From contig NMRA01000458.1 in the NCBI GenBank assembly GCA_002633005.1, positions 140,933-204,932 of the forward strand: a DNA stretch of 64,000 bases, in the 5' to 3' direction. Shown here piece after piece: positions 34,656 through 50,100 of this stretch; position 1 is the stretch's first letter, and the number at the start of each line of letters is the position of its first letter. The notes below the pieces were generated by a model. That model ran no database searches and was not told the DNA's origin. It saw only the letters and a program-made list of their open reading frames with translations. The DNA is from Phoronis australis. Taxonomy: Eukaryota; Phoronida; Phoronidae. Made by a program: the position numbers and the translations under genes.

Positions 34656-35209
34656 CCTTACAACAAGGCAATGGAAGAAAAAGACCTGTCGCATGAATTT
34701 CAGATATTTTGAAAAACCTTATTCAATTAGTCTTTGATAAAGGCTGTAAAAGTTAGTTGTTAAGTTCCAACCAAACTTCAAAGACCTAAACACAGTCAGT
34801 TGTGGAAATTTCTGGCTTGTTGCATACAGGCTTGTGACCACATTATGTAAGTCAATGTAACAAGAATAACAATTACCAACTTAAATTTCTTTTCTGCTAA
34901 ACTATCATAATGAGCAACAGCGGTAAGTGACATGTTCTTCACTTCTACTACCTGAAGTCGAGTTATAACCTGGCTAGCTACATTGGAATACTATTATTCC
35001 ACAGAGTGAAAGCACAAAATGGTGGTCCTCACATATGAGAATTCTTCAATTCACCGAGGTCTGCTCCTTCATAAACTGGACTAACTGGTACGATGAACCT
35101 CATAGTGACGCTTCTGCTTGTGCTGGTGTAAGTCGTTCAGGTGACTTGCAGGTTAACATCGTACAATTCGGCCAAACCTGTTCAAATAATCCTTAACAGA
35201 CACTAGTTC

Positions 35210-38200
35210 CTAATCACCAGCTGTAACCAGTTCAAACCACTGTCTTAATGCATCACTCAGAGTCTGCGGCAGCGAATTGATGTTACGTAGAATTATGTAA
35301 AACGGAAAGGGAAAGTGTTCCATGTACGATGTTATCTCGGGCATCTGAAAATACAAAATTATTAGTCTAATGTCATTTGCACCTCGACTTAACAGACTTT
35401 ATACGAGAACTAACGTGATGGCTGTTACTGGCTCAGCTGGTAACATGTGAATAAAGACGCTTGGTACAGGTTTTCCGTTTATAGACCATATCAAACTTTT
35501 AGGAGAATGTCCAGTTACAGTTACAGCTGGGGAAAAGTGATATCTTCTGTATATGTTAATTCACATACGGTCTGTTCTACTTGCCCAATGGTCAACCCAA
35601 TCAATAAATATTTTACGATAATGCAGAAACATGAACAAGAATGCTGGAACCAGCTGAAAGTTTACAGCAAAGTCTCATTTGTGAGGGTACTTATTGTGTG
35701 ATGTTTAATGAATCTATGAAAATGGGAATGCCTGTTGATGTGATGAGGTAGCTAATACAATTTACAAATATTCTGTGGAACGTGCGACGCCTAGATAATT
35801 AGAGGATGTCTGGGAGACGATGACGGACATCCGTCACTGGTTCAATAAAAATGCATGAACTATGCTGTATACATAAAGTGCAAAAAAGAACATGCTGGAT
35901 AGTTCAAGTAAAAATATAACCACGCTATGGCAAAAACGTGTTCCATTTTGAACTGAACAGCGTTATAATGGATCTTACTGTAAGCTAAGTTTACAAATCA
36001 AATTGTATACAGTGCAGTTGGCTTAGGACTTGACGAATGGAATGTTGTGTGGAACCAAACGTTATAAACCAAGTTAATTGTAATATTTACTGCACTAGAA
36101 AATGTTTGGGGACCATTCACCCACAGTTTACCCCCTCCCCGTTTTGTCATCACCGCTTAACACCACTAACTGTGTCCCCAGAGCCAACCTCCCACTATTC
36201 ACACAAATCCGTTGCTTAATTTTCTATTTTGAGGACAAAAAACACAATCGTACAGGTTAACCTATACGAATATTTCTTTTCAATGGTGCAATCAAACTAA
36301 TAGCCTCCAAAAATGAAGAATACGCAGCATACACACTGTGTGTGCGTGACATCAAATTTACAGCATCGGGAGTGTAAGGTGTGAACTTAAGGAACATTTC
36401 AACTCGAAAGTACATCAGCAGAATGTAAGCCAAAGGCAAAATCAGCCACTGAGGACAGTATTTGAAAGATTGAAAACTGATATGCCAACAACTGTTTTGA
36501 AGGCCGAAGTCATGTTGTGTAACTTCATGCGTTGCAATCCAGTTTAGAGGTCTTATGGATTTTTTTCTTTAAATTTGGATTGTTTACAGATGATACAGGT
36601 GGGAACCCAAGAGGGTTGACATGTATGACAAGTTGACATGTAACTGAAAAGAGAGACAACTTCGATTCAAAGGTAAAACTGCTTTTATATGGCCAGGCAG
36701 TTATTTGCATGATTGGGCATAACACAGTCATGTTTTCTATTTCTATTGCACAATTTGGGAAATTCAACTTAAAACTATTTATAACAACCGATAACATAAC
36801 CAGACCCCCTCCATGTCATCAATCATCATTTTTCAAAACCCTCCCTCCAGTGATGAAGTGATATGTGAACACTCCCTTGGCTCAATAAACAAGAAACACT
36901 CACTTGGCCAGCATGCTTGAAAACTGGAACCCTAATGTCCAGAATAGAATCCTGAAATGATACGAGACGATAAATATGAAATATGCAGATGCAAAAGTAG
37001 AATTGTGAAATATAAACGAGGTTGCAACGGAAAGGAAACTATAATATCGCAAATCCTCAGTCGCAAAATGTAGTTCAGTGAACAACTTATAGTTTTTAAG
37101 AGGAACTAAAATCTTGCACAATACTCGCATATCTGGCTTACACCTACACTGGCTTGAGACCTTGCTTATTGTACTTAGAGTGCTATACCTGGCTCTGACA
37201 GTCTTGCCTACAGACCATACTACTGGCTTGAGACCTTGCTTATTGTACTTAGAGTGCTATACCTGGCTCTGACAGTCTTGCCTACAGACCATACTACACA
37301 TTGAACTTGCCCAAGATAATCAAACATAATTCAGTCCACCTTCATCTGTGGGTAATGATCTGACAACAGTTACTACAAATCCAAGTGCAATCTTGTAAGC
37401 CACTGTAGCAGTCAAACTACTGACCTTTGAACCTAACCCTGGACTTGGGTCAGTGCAGTTTGCAAGATGACAAATTCTGGTAAATGCACAAAAAATAACA
37501 TTTGACTTTTTACTTATAAGCACTCTTAAGGTCCTGTTTCGAGCCACACTTGCTTCAATGCACACGTCTTGTTATTCTATTCTGACTGACTATAATTATT
37601 GTTCATGAAGTGAAAACAGCCTCTATTTAACCACCCTGTCAGTTAACGACTCATCATTCCAGCTACTGCAATGGCGAACTAGGCTAGCACTCAGCTGTCA
37701 CAGCAGGGAATTACAGCTTCGCTCAGCTGACACGAAAGGGGACTCCGTATTGGTTTGTTGTAAATGTATGCTAGAGTCTGTCACTATTCCTCATAGTCAG
37801 CTTATGTTTGTTGTAAATGTATGCTAGAGTCTGTCACTATTCCTCATATACTTAGACTTACAACCACCTTTACATACCTTGCTTTCAGGGTTATCAATAA
37901 TGACAAAGACTAGAAATACGTTGGCTTCTCTGGCCATGCGTACAGCAGAGCGCACCGTGTCCATTCCTTCCAGAAAGAGACCGCGCCCATCAGACACTAT
38001 AAGTAGTAGTTGTGATGTCTGTACACTAGATGTTCCAGTCTGGCGAGATTTAGCTTCTAACATCAGTTTAATTGCTTCTTGTAATAGCTACGGAGGAAAA
38101 GAAAAATTTTGTTTTTCACAAAGCTCAACCACAGATGGTTGGGTAGATTGAATTTTATCAAGGCTGTTCTAGGAAAGTTCATATGGGAGGAAAGGAAGGA

Positions 38201-41157
38201 AATTGAGCAATGTGAGTGGTTGTGATCAGAACAATTAAAAAGCTGTTGTTTTTGAAAAAAATGAAATATAATAGGTCATTAATTAACTGTGAATATGTCG
38301 CCGTGGGCATTATGACCAGTTCCATGCAACTGCGCACCAAACCAGATTGTTGTGCATTATCTGTAACAAACTGCGTTTGCTGTACAATAGGTTGATTTGG
38401 GCTTCTGCTCATAATGGCCCACTCCAACCAGAGCCTTTAATGACCTAATGACCTAAATACCCCTGAAGTGAGTACCAGTTTATGAATAAGGGAGTGCAAA
38501 TATTTTTGAGATGTGCATATCAGAGTATTCAGAATTTCTGCATCATCTTTACTCCAAGTAGCATATTACTGTTTATATTATAGTTAAATACTAAACATAA
38601 AATCATAAAAGCTCAGAACCAATAAAACCATTTACAAACTTAGTAGTTTTTTTAGGTAACCAGTGAAAGTTACAGGTGATTGCATTCCAGAGTAGTTTAC
38701 AATTATGGTAAGCAGGTTAGGTAAACAATACCACAGTGCAAATGTTACAAGATCTTCCTAGTTCCGCAGTCAGCTTGAAGAAGAAAAAGGCAAATGTCAT
38801 AATTGTGATGACACATCAGTATGTTTTGAAAACACATTTTGTGCAAAAATTTGAAAGGAATCACTTCTCAGCTTGCCCTATCGAAGTTGTACTCAAACAA
38901 CCCATAATACAAAGTCAACATACTAGTGCAATCTTGGTTTTCTTTTGTTCAAACGTGAACTGATGTAAAACCTTGGCTCCTGATTGCCCTGTGAATGGTT
39001 CACTGAATGGATGCAGCAGTTGGACATGTTCACCAAAACTGAAAAGAGGAAAAAGAAGGATGTACTATGTTAAATTGAAGGTTGAAGAACGCTTATTGGT
39101 TGTATCGCCAAATCAAACTGGCATATCCATGACCAATTTCCAAACTGCCTTAAAAGTTTCAAAAAGATCTAACTTGTTGCTAAGTCAACCCCACACAAAA
39201 CATGAAGACGCACAGCATCATAACTCAGAGAACAAACTATAATCACATTTCCAACCTCCATATCTCCAAGGCCCTCTGGCCCTTAAGGGGAAAGGTACCT
39301 GTGAGTCCTCATTGAAGATTTTTTCTAATTATGATTTTTCTTACCTACAAATGGACAGTTCCCCAGCTTCCAGTAAAGTGAGAGCATTAGCAATGACTGC
39401 TAGAGACTCAAATGCCAGCTGGAACAAAAGAGAAGATTTAAAAACTCCGTACTTATATATAAGTAGTCAGAGAAATTTCTTTTAATGTTTCTTTAAACAA
39501 ACTCACTAGATGATGAGACCAATGTTATGGTCACACACTACAGCACAAACTGATAGGGATGGATGCCACAAGATCAACGGGACTGTTGTTTCAAAACATT
39601 TTGTTTCTACCATAAAAATTCTTTTGTCAGGTTGAAAATATAATGTTTTTGGTGGCGCATAAAATAAATATATGGTCTGTTATTGAAAGTACAAAGTTAA
39701 CAAACTTATTCTCGATTGGTCCAGTTAATTTAATTTTCGGCAGCCACTGCCCAGGTCATTCACATAGGATCTAGTACTGTCCACACTTTAACGCAGTATC
39801 AGCTACAGAACACGAACCTGCTTTGAGTGATTGTCAGCCATACTTGATGAGTCATCCACAGCTACCATGATTTGATATTGCCTCTTGCTGGGTTTGGTAC
39901 GTCGCAGCCATATTTTGTCTTTGCGGAACTGACTGGCAATGTACGGGATAACTTTACGCATGTTTAGTCGCTTCCCTGTTCTGTAATCTCCTCTAAAAAC
40001 AGAGAGTTCCATTAGTAAGTAATAACTCATTTGACTTAATTGGAAACGTAGCGGATGGTTATTGTGACCTGGTGAGAACTTGCCTCACTTTAGGCCACTT
40101 AAATGTAGTGGATGGTTATTGTGACCTGGTGAGAGCCTGCCTCACTTTAGGCCACTTAAATGTAGCGGATGGTTATTGTGACCTGGTGAGAGCCTGCCTC
40201 ACTTTAGGCCACTTAAATGTAGCGGATGGTTATTGTGACCTGATGAGAGCCTGCCTCACTTTAGGCCACTTAAGTGTAATAAAACTGGTCTCAACTTGCT
40301 CATTTTTGGGCTTTGGAAGAAGAGACGATTCACTATTGGTTCAGACTAGGCTCAATATGGTTGCTTGACCAGGCAAAGCAACAAAGAACTGACAATTCTT
40401 CCAAAGCAACAACAAACTGACAGTTCTTCCAAAGCAATAACAAACTGACAGTTCTTACAAAGCAACAACAAACTGACAGTTCTTCCAAAGCAATAACAAA
40501 CTGAAAGTTTTTCCAAAGCAACAACAAAATGACATTTCTTAAAAAACAACAACAAAAATACAGTTCTTCCAAAGCAGTAACAAACTGACAGTTCTTCCAA
40601 AGCAACAACAAACTGACAGTTGTTCCAAAGCAACAACAAACTGACAGTTGTTCCAAAGCAATAACAAACTGACAGTTCTTCAAAAGCAATAACAAACTGA
40701 CAGTTGTTCCAAAGCAATAACAAACTGACAGTTCTTCCAAAGCAATAACAAATGGACAGTTCTTCTGAAGCTGAGAAATCATTTCCAGTATGAGTAAGAA
40801 ACAAGTTTGCACCAGTTTTTATAGTTAGTAGTAAGCACCTATAATCAAAAGTAATTTTTTACAGACAACAGAACTAAAGTAGCCTCAACATTTAAAAATG
40901 ACAATATTTATAAGAACCTTACTTTCACTTCATGTCTTGATATTGTATATTTCCATTGTGTAAGGATGACAAGAAAAATTGCTCAAAAGAAAAGCAACAA
41001 ACTACTCCAACTATATGAAATACGTTAGCAATTTGACCTACTTCAGTTTGGTTGCTTGTGAGGGTTCCAGCACCAGTCGCAGCTGTTCACACAACTCCTG
41101 CGACAGACCCAATGTCACAGCTTCATATTTGTGCCACGTGGACTCTGCCTCCTGCGT
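35210..41157 (-). CDS. MDN1: MDN1 exons encoding the MIDAS (von Willebrand A-like) domain
   Basis: Seven terminal exons. The first (41042-41157) leads in with 'LCEQLRLVLEPSQATKLK'. The second (39818-39992) holds 'GDYRTGKRLNMRKVIPYIA' and the metal-binding DxSxS motif in 'VAVDDSSSMADN'. Then 'LAFESLAVIANALTLLEAG', 'FGEHVQLLHPF', 'LLLIVSDGRGLFLEG' and 'ALRQWFELVTAGD' before the stop at 35210-35212. In yeast this domain grips the ubiquitin-like domains of Rsa4 and Ytm1 (NLE1 and WDR12 in animals). The match to the human sequence is very close and the C-terminus is complete, only slightly different in its final residues. Confidence 0.95.
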
Positions 41158-44100
41158 CTGGAGGAAATATATATCAATATTATATTATATCAATAGGGAT
41201 ACTTTGCCCATTTCTGGATTGGTATATGCCTCAGGAGATTTGATATGTACCCTTCTGTAGTGTTTTCAGTGACTAAATTAATCTCATAACACTCCTCACT
41301 TGCAAATCATTACAAGGGTAACGGTGCTACATGACAAAAACTACTCTCCAGCATAGACTTTTTTGCAAGGACAGTTACTCTACTCAATGACACAATCCCA
41401 TATATCAAGTCAATGGGTGTATCACCTGGTGATACAATGTGTTCTCATGAAAACAGTGACAAACTCTCATAGAAGTCGTCAAATTTTAATTATATAATCA
41501 GACAACTTGTGATAAAAATCAGAGGGAAATGAGTGATGAAATATCTAAAAAAGTGTGTGTGAGTAGATAGCTTTGAAAAGAACTACACAGTCCATGAAAA
41601 ACAAATCCAAAGACCAACAGTAAGTTATAAAACTATCAAGAACATCTACATGCCCAATATGCTATATATATGGCTACACCTCCTTTCCAACTATCACTTA
41701 AACGTGAAGTCAAGAAATATGCTAAGAAAATCAAACTGGGATTAAGGTTAAGTAGGACCTCAAAAAATATGACCTTCATTTCAACTCATAAATCAAAAAA
41801 CAGGCTATGTCAAATACTAAAAGTACAATATTTATATATTCTGAAAGAAACAAGATCAGAGATTATAAAAGCATATTTCATATTTATGGGCCATTGTTAT
41901 TATTACGTTATCACCTTTTGAAGTCCAAATTTCATTTTCAAGAAAAGTACATTCATAGCAAAGTAACCCTTGGTCGATTTTAACGAAACCCTTTTTAAAT
42001 GAAAACTTCACAGTTTACCTCAAAAATGCTGTTAGGAGTTTTAGATTACCCATTTAATTTTTGTTTCTAATGACAAATTAACTAGAAAATCGTAAGTTTT
42101 TTTATTCGTCTATTTTACAGTACACAACAAGAGCAACGCAGAATGCTGAAATGCGCCCACAAATGCATCGCAAATGGTGTGCTTTTAGGGTTGTATATTA
42201 GTATCATCAAAATGGCCACTAGATGGTGCAAAATATGTCGAATCCATCTGAAAACCAGAAAATGCCATCAAGGAACTTCACAGAAACAGAGGAAAACAAA
42301 AAAAATTTCCATTACGGGGCACAGTGTTCGTAGGATCTGTCTATAAGTCGTCATCTTCTCTAGTGAACTTCATATAAATACACATGCTAAATTTAATAAA
42401 GATCCTGCAGAGGGCTTAGGAGATACAGGTATGGGTGCAAAAACAAAACAAAACAAAACAAAACCACCACTAGGAGGTGCCACAGTAGTCGAAGGTTTGG
42501 TTGTTAGAGGGGCGGATGCCAAAAAAACGACTCAAAAATAGTAAAAATGGCCACAAGATGGTGCAAAATGCCTAAAATCCATCCAAAAATAAGAGCATAG
42601 CGTCAGCTCATTAATAGATGCCTATGAGCCAAATTTCATCAAAATCGGTCGAGGACCTTTGAAGATACAGAGGCAAACATAAAAAATAAAATTGCCAATA
42701 GGGGGCACAGTGGTATTCGGGTCGGTCCGAAACTCGTCAAACTCTGTCATCAACCCTTAGGCTATAAGAACACACCTGCCAAATTTCAATAAGATCCTGC
42801 AAGGGGTGTAGAAGATCCAGCCACGGATGCCGGACGCCCAGACAGAGATGACGGCAATATGCGACCACATACAAATATGTGGGCGCATAAAAATTAGTCT
42901 CTTAAAAGGAAAATCCTACCAAAATTTCAGAGATTGATGAATAAATATTAAAATAGAAAAGTTTCAGTGAAATTCACTGAGCCATTTTCGAGAACTCGTG
43001 TTCCTAAGTTCAAATTAAGTCGATTTGCTGAAGCTGATAAAAAGTGGAAAATGTTGTGAGCTTTCAAAATCTGACGGTTATCGCTTAATTATTTAGTGAA
43101 AAACTTGTTTTCATTGGTCAATTTAACCTATCCATGCAGTAACCATGTTCACTATCTCAACATTTACTCGCAATGTCAAATGATTTTGCAGTGGGTAATT
43201 AACTTAATTATCACTAAAACATTTTAATTTTGTACGTGGTGTTTCATGTATCTCAAGGTATCTAGGTCAAAAGGCGGAGCCAGCAGTAAGTAAATCTTTC
43301 ATTGTAAATATTACATTTAATAAAATAATAATAAAAGTTCATTGTATACACACCACGTGGTGGAGAGAATGATATCAAGAAACCAAGTACGAAATGGACA
43401 ATAGAAATCGAGTTGGTGGTTAAAGCATGCGATTGAAACAGCCAAATGACAAATTACCTATCAAATTAATGAATTCCGGGGAGGATTTATCGTTTTTAAC
43501 AACTTGTGTAAGTGAACACAAAGCCACAGAGGCGGTTCAGCGACTCAGTATCTGTGTATTCATTCTCAATGGTCGTTTGCATACAGACGCACAACACCCT
43601 CAGGATAAAAACTACGTTTTATCTTCGTTTTCCATCAAACCAATGCCAACTCCGTGAATGAAAGGACTGAGGGTACATATGGAACTGTTCTATGCGTGAC
43701 GGGAGATTCGATCTGAGTGACAGCCCCATAACCTTTGACCTCGGATAAGTAGTAAACAAATTTCCATGCTACTGAAAATGATTGTGTAAATTTTTTTTCT
43801 CGCTACATGGTATATATTACCCGAGAATGAAGATAAAGTATTTTGCTAGACGTGAAATATTGTAAAAACATCCAATTTTTGTGAATAAGGTTTGAGATAT
43901 CATTTAGCTAACTTTGGAAAACCATGTCTCAGAAATGGCTAATCAGATTCATTTTCAGATACGATGTTTCATGCAGTTCTCCAAAATCCTATTAGGAATG
44001 AATGTTTTTAAAATGTTCCACATTGCATCCGAGGCTATCCAAAATGAAAAAACTCGTAAGTTGCATGAAACGATAATTTAAAAACTGAAATAACCTTTCT

Positions 44101-47100
44101 GAGATTCCATCTTGACATTTATATCAAAAGAATTGGAGTTAAGTTATGGACTCTGTTGTTTTGCTATTTGCTATCAATGTACCTTTCCATTTTGCTAAAT
44201 TTTACTAAAAATATAGTCAACAAATGGTAAACTAGTAAAAAGTCAAAAATCAAATTCTGAACTCAAGGCTTTCTACTTTCAGAAAATCTATGATTACCGA
44301 GTTGAAATCTATACTTTTGTAGCTATAAGGCTAAATACATACAACATCCTACATAACCTTAAAACGCCGGTTTGATCATTCAGGTGGGTGGGAACTGATA
44401 ATTACCTGTGACTGAATTAAAGTGGTCAAATTTTGGAAAGAGCAGCTGGTCTGATGATATTCTAACATGATATATTTTACTCATAATTGATCTGTATGTT
44501 TTCATGGCAACAAAAATAAAGCTATAGCAGGTTTAAAAAATTTTTGAAACCACTTAATATGTATGTTACCAGATTTTGAGTTTGATGGTTCAGATGGCTA
44601 AACTGAAGGAAATGTAATTTTAACAGTGAATCAGTTGCAAACACTTGACAAATGTGCTATCCAATAAGCTAAAAGAGTGCATAGCTACCTCCTGCGGTGT
44701 TAGTTGATGTGGATGACACCAGGTGGTCAACTGGTTCTCAAGATCTGACCTCAGCTTATCAATGTCCAGGTGACTAGGCTAGAGAATAAAGACAAAATGA
44801 AACAATTGAGACTAGACAGTGAACAAGCATCCATTTACCTGGTGTCTGACAGCTGCAAATTTGTATTGAAAAAGGTGTGACATGGTCAATTCGTTAACAT
44901 CTGCATGGAAGTTTGCTTCAAAAGATTTTATTCAATTGTGCTAATTTCAGGTTAATTAAATCTGCCCTATAATACTTAGGAAGCTAAGTCGAAGAAAAAG
45001 CACAATTTATGATGTAACAGCATAATTTACAATCCTGCATCATTATGCAACCAAATACCAGGCTAAGTTTAAAACATCAGTTTTGCAATCAAAAGGACTT
45101 TTCACAAAAAAACAGGCACTTAGCTCACACTCACAAAGTAATTAAAATTCTACTACAGTGAAGACGTAATAAACGATCACCTTACCTCCAACACATTTAG
45201 TGATTCCATCTGTGTGTGTATACTTGACAGAGCACTTCGTTGCACCATAGATGTCGCTACACGTTCACCATCCACCACCATCTGCACATCTTCTTCACCA
45301 CCCTTGTCACCATCTCCTGGCTCTGAAGGTTGTGTGGGGTTGGCTGGTCTACTATTGGATACATGGGCAGGCTCCTTATCTGTATCCTGATAATACAAAG
45401 TTACAAAATTCATTGAATTTGCAGGGTGACCAAAAAGAACCAAACCCACAAAAGTACATTAAAGTTCAATGCAAACCGACTTGTATGGTTAAAACTTTGA
45501 GGAAAGACCATTAGACTGAAGTTGAGGACCGACCAAAGTTGAAGAAAATAAATGGATTTATGAAGGACTAATCCTGTAAAGTTAGGCAAAAGATGACGCG
45601 GCAGTGTAATACCTGTAATACCTGTCACGGACAGGATCATTGGGGATATGCTGGTGCATTAATCCCCTCCCCAGACCATCCCCGTGACAGCAGAAGGCAC
45701 AGAACTCCAGGGCTGACGTTGCCTGTAAGCATTTGATTAGACAGCACTCAGGCACAGCCCTTCTTGTGACTCTTCGCAGCATGGCCATAAATAATACCTG
45801 CTTCGAGCAGGCGGCTGCCATCATTGAACTCAGCCAGCTGGGATGCAGTCTGCTCGAGGTTGCGTTTGCGAGCCAGCAGCGGCAGTGAAGTTTGGTGGTG
45901 GGTATGCAAAATTACAACGTAGGTGGCCGACAAGCAAGATTCAGCCGTTGACTAAAAATGCTTGAAATAAATAACTTGTCTATAACAAGATTCTTAAGTT
46001 CATACAGAACTTTGTTAATAGGATTTGAAAACTTTTCTTAATCCAGTATTTCTGACATAAAAAGATCAACAATAATCAAAATTGCAGACTCTGAAAAGTT
46101 AGTACATTTAACAATTCCATGACTTTTTGCTGATTTCAAGGCCTTTCAATTTTAAGCTGAAATTCCATGATTTGTCAATGAAGACATATTCCGAACTCCC
46201 AGCCTTTTACTGAGCTGCATGAATATTGTGTTTCCAAAGAAAGAGAAACTATAATAATGTTACAGAACAAAGACAAATAAAAAGCCTACCTCGTGTAGAG
46301 CATAACATGAGGAAAACAAGGCACATGATTGACATGCGTGTTGTGAACAAGGTGAGGAATACAAGAACACAGGTCAAAATCTTTTGAGATTTACTAATGG
46401 CAAAACAAAGCGATTCGTATTAATTTAACACAAAATACATTTGTTAAAGCGACCATCAAAAGAGTAAGTTGCCACCTGTTTTTGTTTAACAACAGACTGA
46501 ACATAAAACATTACCTTGACTTCCTCATCATCATTTGGCCTTATGTCCATGTCCTCCTTATTTTCAGGCTCCTCCCCTTCTTCCATATAAGGAATGTGGC
46601 GGGTCTCATGTTGCTCAGCAGTGGCAGCATCTATGGTCTGTGCATCGTAAGTCTCATCAGGCTTTTTAATATGCTCATACACATCTGACGTTTCATCCTT
46701 CGTAGATGGCTAAAACAACAACCAGTTTCAATTCTTGCATTTCGGTTATTTTTCATTTTTTAGTCTATCAGCAAAGAAATAAGCCAAATGAAAAAAAATT
46801 GTATCACACCTTAAAACCATTGCACAGAATTTTGAAAACATTCATGCACCTCCTGTTGAATTCTAAGAGAATTGTGTGTCAAAATAATAATCTTGAAAAT
46901 AACATTTCACACATAAAGTGTATTTGGCATTATAATTATACAACCATTATGACTGTAAAAACTCAGAATGTCATTTAGATTTTGTTGATGCAGGTTTTAG
47001 TTATAATTTTCCATAGCACACAGATTTGGTTTATATGTCAAAAAGTGTGTGAGCAAAGTTGACCATTCGATAAAAAATAAATTGAAACCGAGTGTGCACT

Positions 47101-50100
47101 GTCCACCATCAGCTACATGACTGACAGAAGGACGATGTGTGCACTGTCCACCATCAGCTACATGACTGACAGAAGGACGATGTGTGCACCATCCACCATC
47201 AGCTAGATGACTGACAGAAGGACGATGTGTGCACTGTCCACCATCAGCTACATGACTGACAGAAGGACGATGTGTGCACTGTCCACCATCAGCTAGATGA
47301 CTGACAGAAGGAAGACACATTCATCACACCATATCCATTATCAGACGCTTCCCTACTCCGTTAAAGTTAATATTCCAAGTGATTGTATTATACCTCTGGT
47401 CCACTGTTGGTTGATGAGGGCTCTATGGTTTGTAATTTCTTGTTTACTGTTTCATCCACATTCCCAACAATGCGGTCATCATCAGACTTGCCAGGTTTAC
47501 TTTGAGAACTCTGCAGAAGACGAAAAATTAAATTGTTGACAGTCGTTGCTAGGCTACATAGAAAATTCATTAAACATTGTCACTAAAGGGAAACAATTGT
47601 TGTGGGTGAAAACAGAAATGATTAGAAACTTGAACCATTTCACAGCGCCTTCTGCTTAGTCAGTAGATTAAAATGTGCATTAAGAACTGCTTTCATCACA
47701 GAAGCCCGTTTATCAGGAGCACTGAGTTTGGATCTGTGTGTAGCAGATTAATTGACATATCAGTGATGACTTCACGAAAATGAAACATTGGCTAGAATAA
47801 ATTGATATATGGTGAACCAAAAGTGATGATTTTTCAAACCCTTTGGCTTCAGTCTATAATTGAATTGCCGTAAGATAATTTTACCAAAGGAAATACCGTG
47901 AAAATTAACCAAAACAGATCTGTTAGGTTTCACTTCTTTCGTACCCATTCATGAAATAGTTAGTAAACGGGTTTTATAAAACTTTGATCCAAGGTAGATA
48001 ATTGGCCTTTGAGTCATGATGCCGGACAAAAGACTGAATGAACACTTAACATTAATTTGAAAACTACTGTAATCTAGAGTTGAAACCAAATGAGAGGTTT
48101 TTGTAATGCACACTATCAACCAAAATGCCATTGCAGTTAGCAAGGTGGGAGGAAGCTAACACAAATGGTAACTGCAATGATCATAAAAGAAAGAATTAAT
48201 CTAAAACACTGACCTGCCTGTCTCTACTGGAGCTGCCGCCACGTACAACACTTGTTGTTTCCGAGTTCTGACCCGTGGCCATCTCTGACTCAGCAAGACC
48301 AGTGCCCTCTGTTGTCTGCTCCTGCTCATCACAGCCAGTTGCTGAGTCTTGTGCAGTGTCGCTTTGCTCAGGCGACGTAGTTTCTTGTTGGGTCTTGCCG
48401 TACTGCTCGCCTGATTGGACCTTCTCTTCACTCTCAGCCTGTTCTTCATGCTTAGTGGTATCAGAAGCATGTGGCTCCTCCTAAAGAGACAAAATGGAAT
48501 AAAATTTTGAGTTAGTTTAATGACATTCATGGCTTTTGTCCACTTCCTCACGCTCAGCTGCGCTCATGGCAAGTGGCTTTTTTATGGGGAAATAAAGCAT
48601 TTGGCACTAACAGAATTACAACAGAAGAGTGTAATTAATATAAAAACACTAGCTAACATTCAAGTAATTTCAGTTTCCTTGAAACAAGCCATGTTGCAAT
48701 ATTCAAGACAGTTTTAATGATTTCAAACCAAATCAAATGGGGAAAGGCAACGTTATTACAGAACCCTGAAAAGAAACAATTATTGGACCGACTAAAGATG
48801 AAATTTTAAATAAAATTAACAACTTACATAAAATATATTTAAAAGACCTACAAATTTTAGTAACACTGGTCAAGCATTTTGTAAAAAGGAAACTCTAGAG
48901 GTTCTACCGGTGAATTGATTCCCTGGTCTCCGTCACCCTCGTTCTCATCTTGATCAGTTTCCATGGCAACTTCAGTTTCTTGCTCCTCTGTTCCCTCATC
49001 TCCGCCATCTTCTCCCTAATATAAACAAACAAACAATCACGTTAATGTATTCTGTAGAAATGATGGAAAATACTGTGAGCCTTTAACCTAAAATGAGAAC
49101 TGTCTTTGACTAACTGTTAACATTTCTACTCAACATTGATTCATTTGATATCCCAAAAGTGATTTTCACAATTTAACATAGTGGCACGCAATTGGAAATT
49201 TAAAACATTACCGAGTTGTAACTAGCAAACTTTGTTCCTACACCATTAACCAGTATTCACTAAGAAATGATGATTCCACGTCATTACGTAAAAACAGACC
49301 TGAGTGTAGCTTTTTTGACTAAAAAATTACCATATTTAAACTATTGAAAACACTGCAAACCACTCTTCCACATGGAGCAGACGAACTATCTAATCAATAC
49401 ATTACAGAACCTCCACATAACCTCTACTCACCTCTGGCGCCATCTGTTGTGACATCTCCTCCTCCTCCCCATTACCTTCACCAACATCCTTCTCTTGCTC
49501 CTCTGCCAGATTGTCATTCACCTCCTCCAGGTTGTCATCCTCCATTTTAATTTCAGGCTCTTGCGCCATATCAGGAACTTCGTTGTCATCTGCAGACAAG
49601 AGTCACAATCCATTCAAAAGGTTCTTGCTCCAATAAGTTAGCATGGTACTTATTCACAATTGTATGGGAACGCTGAGACACATAGTAGGTGGCTCAGTTA
49701 ACTCCATACCTTCATAATTAACCAAGAGTTGCATAATAACTACACCTTAATATATGGTACATTAACAACGTGGTAAAGTACTTTAAGAAATTTGACAAAA
49801 TAAATTCCACATAATGTATTAAAACAGGATCATCAAGTATTACAAAATAAATTCCACATTGTGTGTTAAAACAGGATCATCAAGTATTACAAAATAAATT
49901 CCACATAATGTATTAAAACAGGATCATCAAGTATTACAAAATAAATTCCACATTGTGTGTTAAAACAGGATCATCAAGTATTACAAAATAAATTCCACAT
50001 AATGTATTAAAACAGGATCATCAAGTATTACAAAATAAATTCCACATTGTGTGTTAAAACAGGATCATCAAGTATTACAAAATAAATTCCACATAATGTA

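Larger units (their letters stand above)
31213..35209. other. Convergent spacer and 3' UTRs of PHC and MDN1
   Basis: No gene seen. The first part should be the PHC 3' UTR; a purine-rich tract (31213-31335) and a decayed SAM-exon copy (31335-31446) directly follow the stop. No strong plus-strand poly(A) signal is visible nearby. A TIR-type repeat end lies at 33074-33250 and an R2 repeat at 33416-34165. Near 34554-34655 two minus-strand AATAAA-type hexamers suit the MDN1 transcript end. Confidence 0.5.

Noticed and set aside
40072-40368. 98-codon plus-strand frame with 19-residue repeats
   Set aside because: The 57-bp array is a multiple of three, so the frame stays open automatically; it lies in a MDN1 intron without splice support.
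40333-40812. Long Cys/Leu-rich minus-strand frames
   Set aside because: They run through the 28-bp tandem array in two frames at once and are products of repeat periodicity.
46997-47320. 107-codon minus-strand frame with 15-residue repeats
   Set aside because: It follows the 45-bp minisatellite; midasin has no such repeat and the neighbouring exons join without it.
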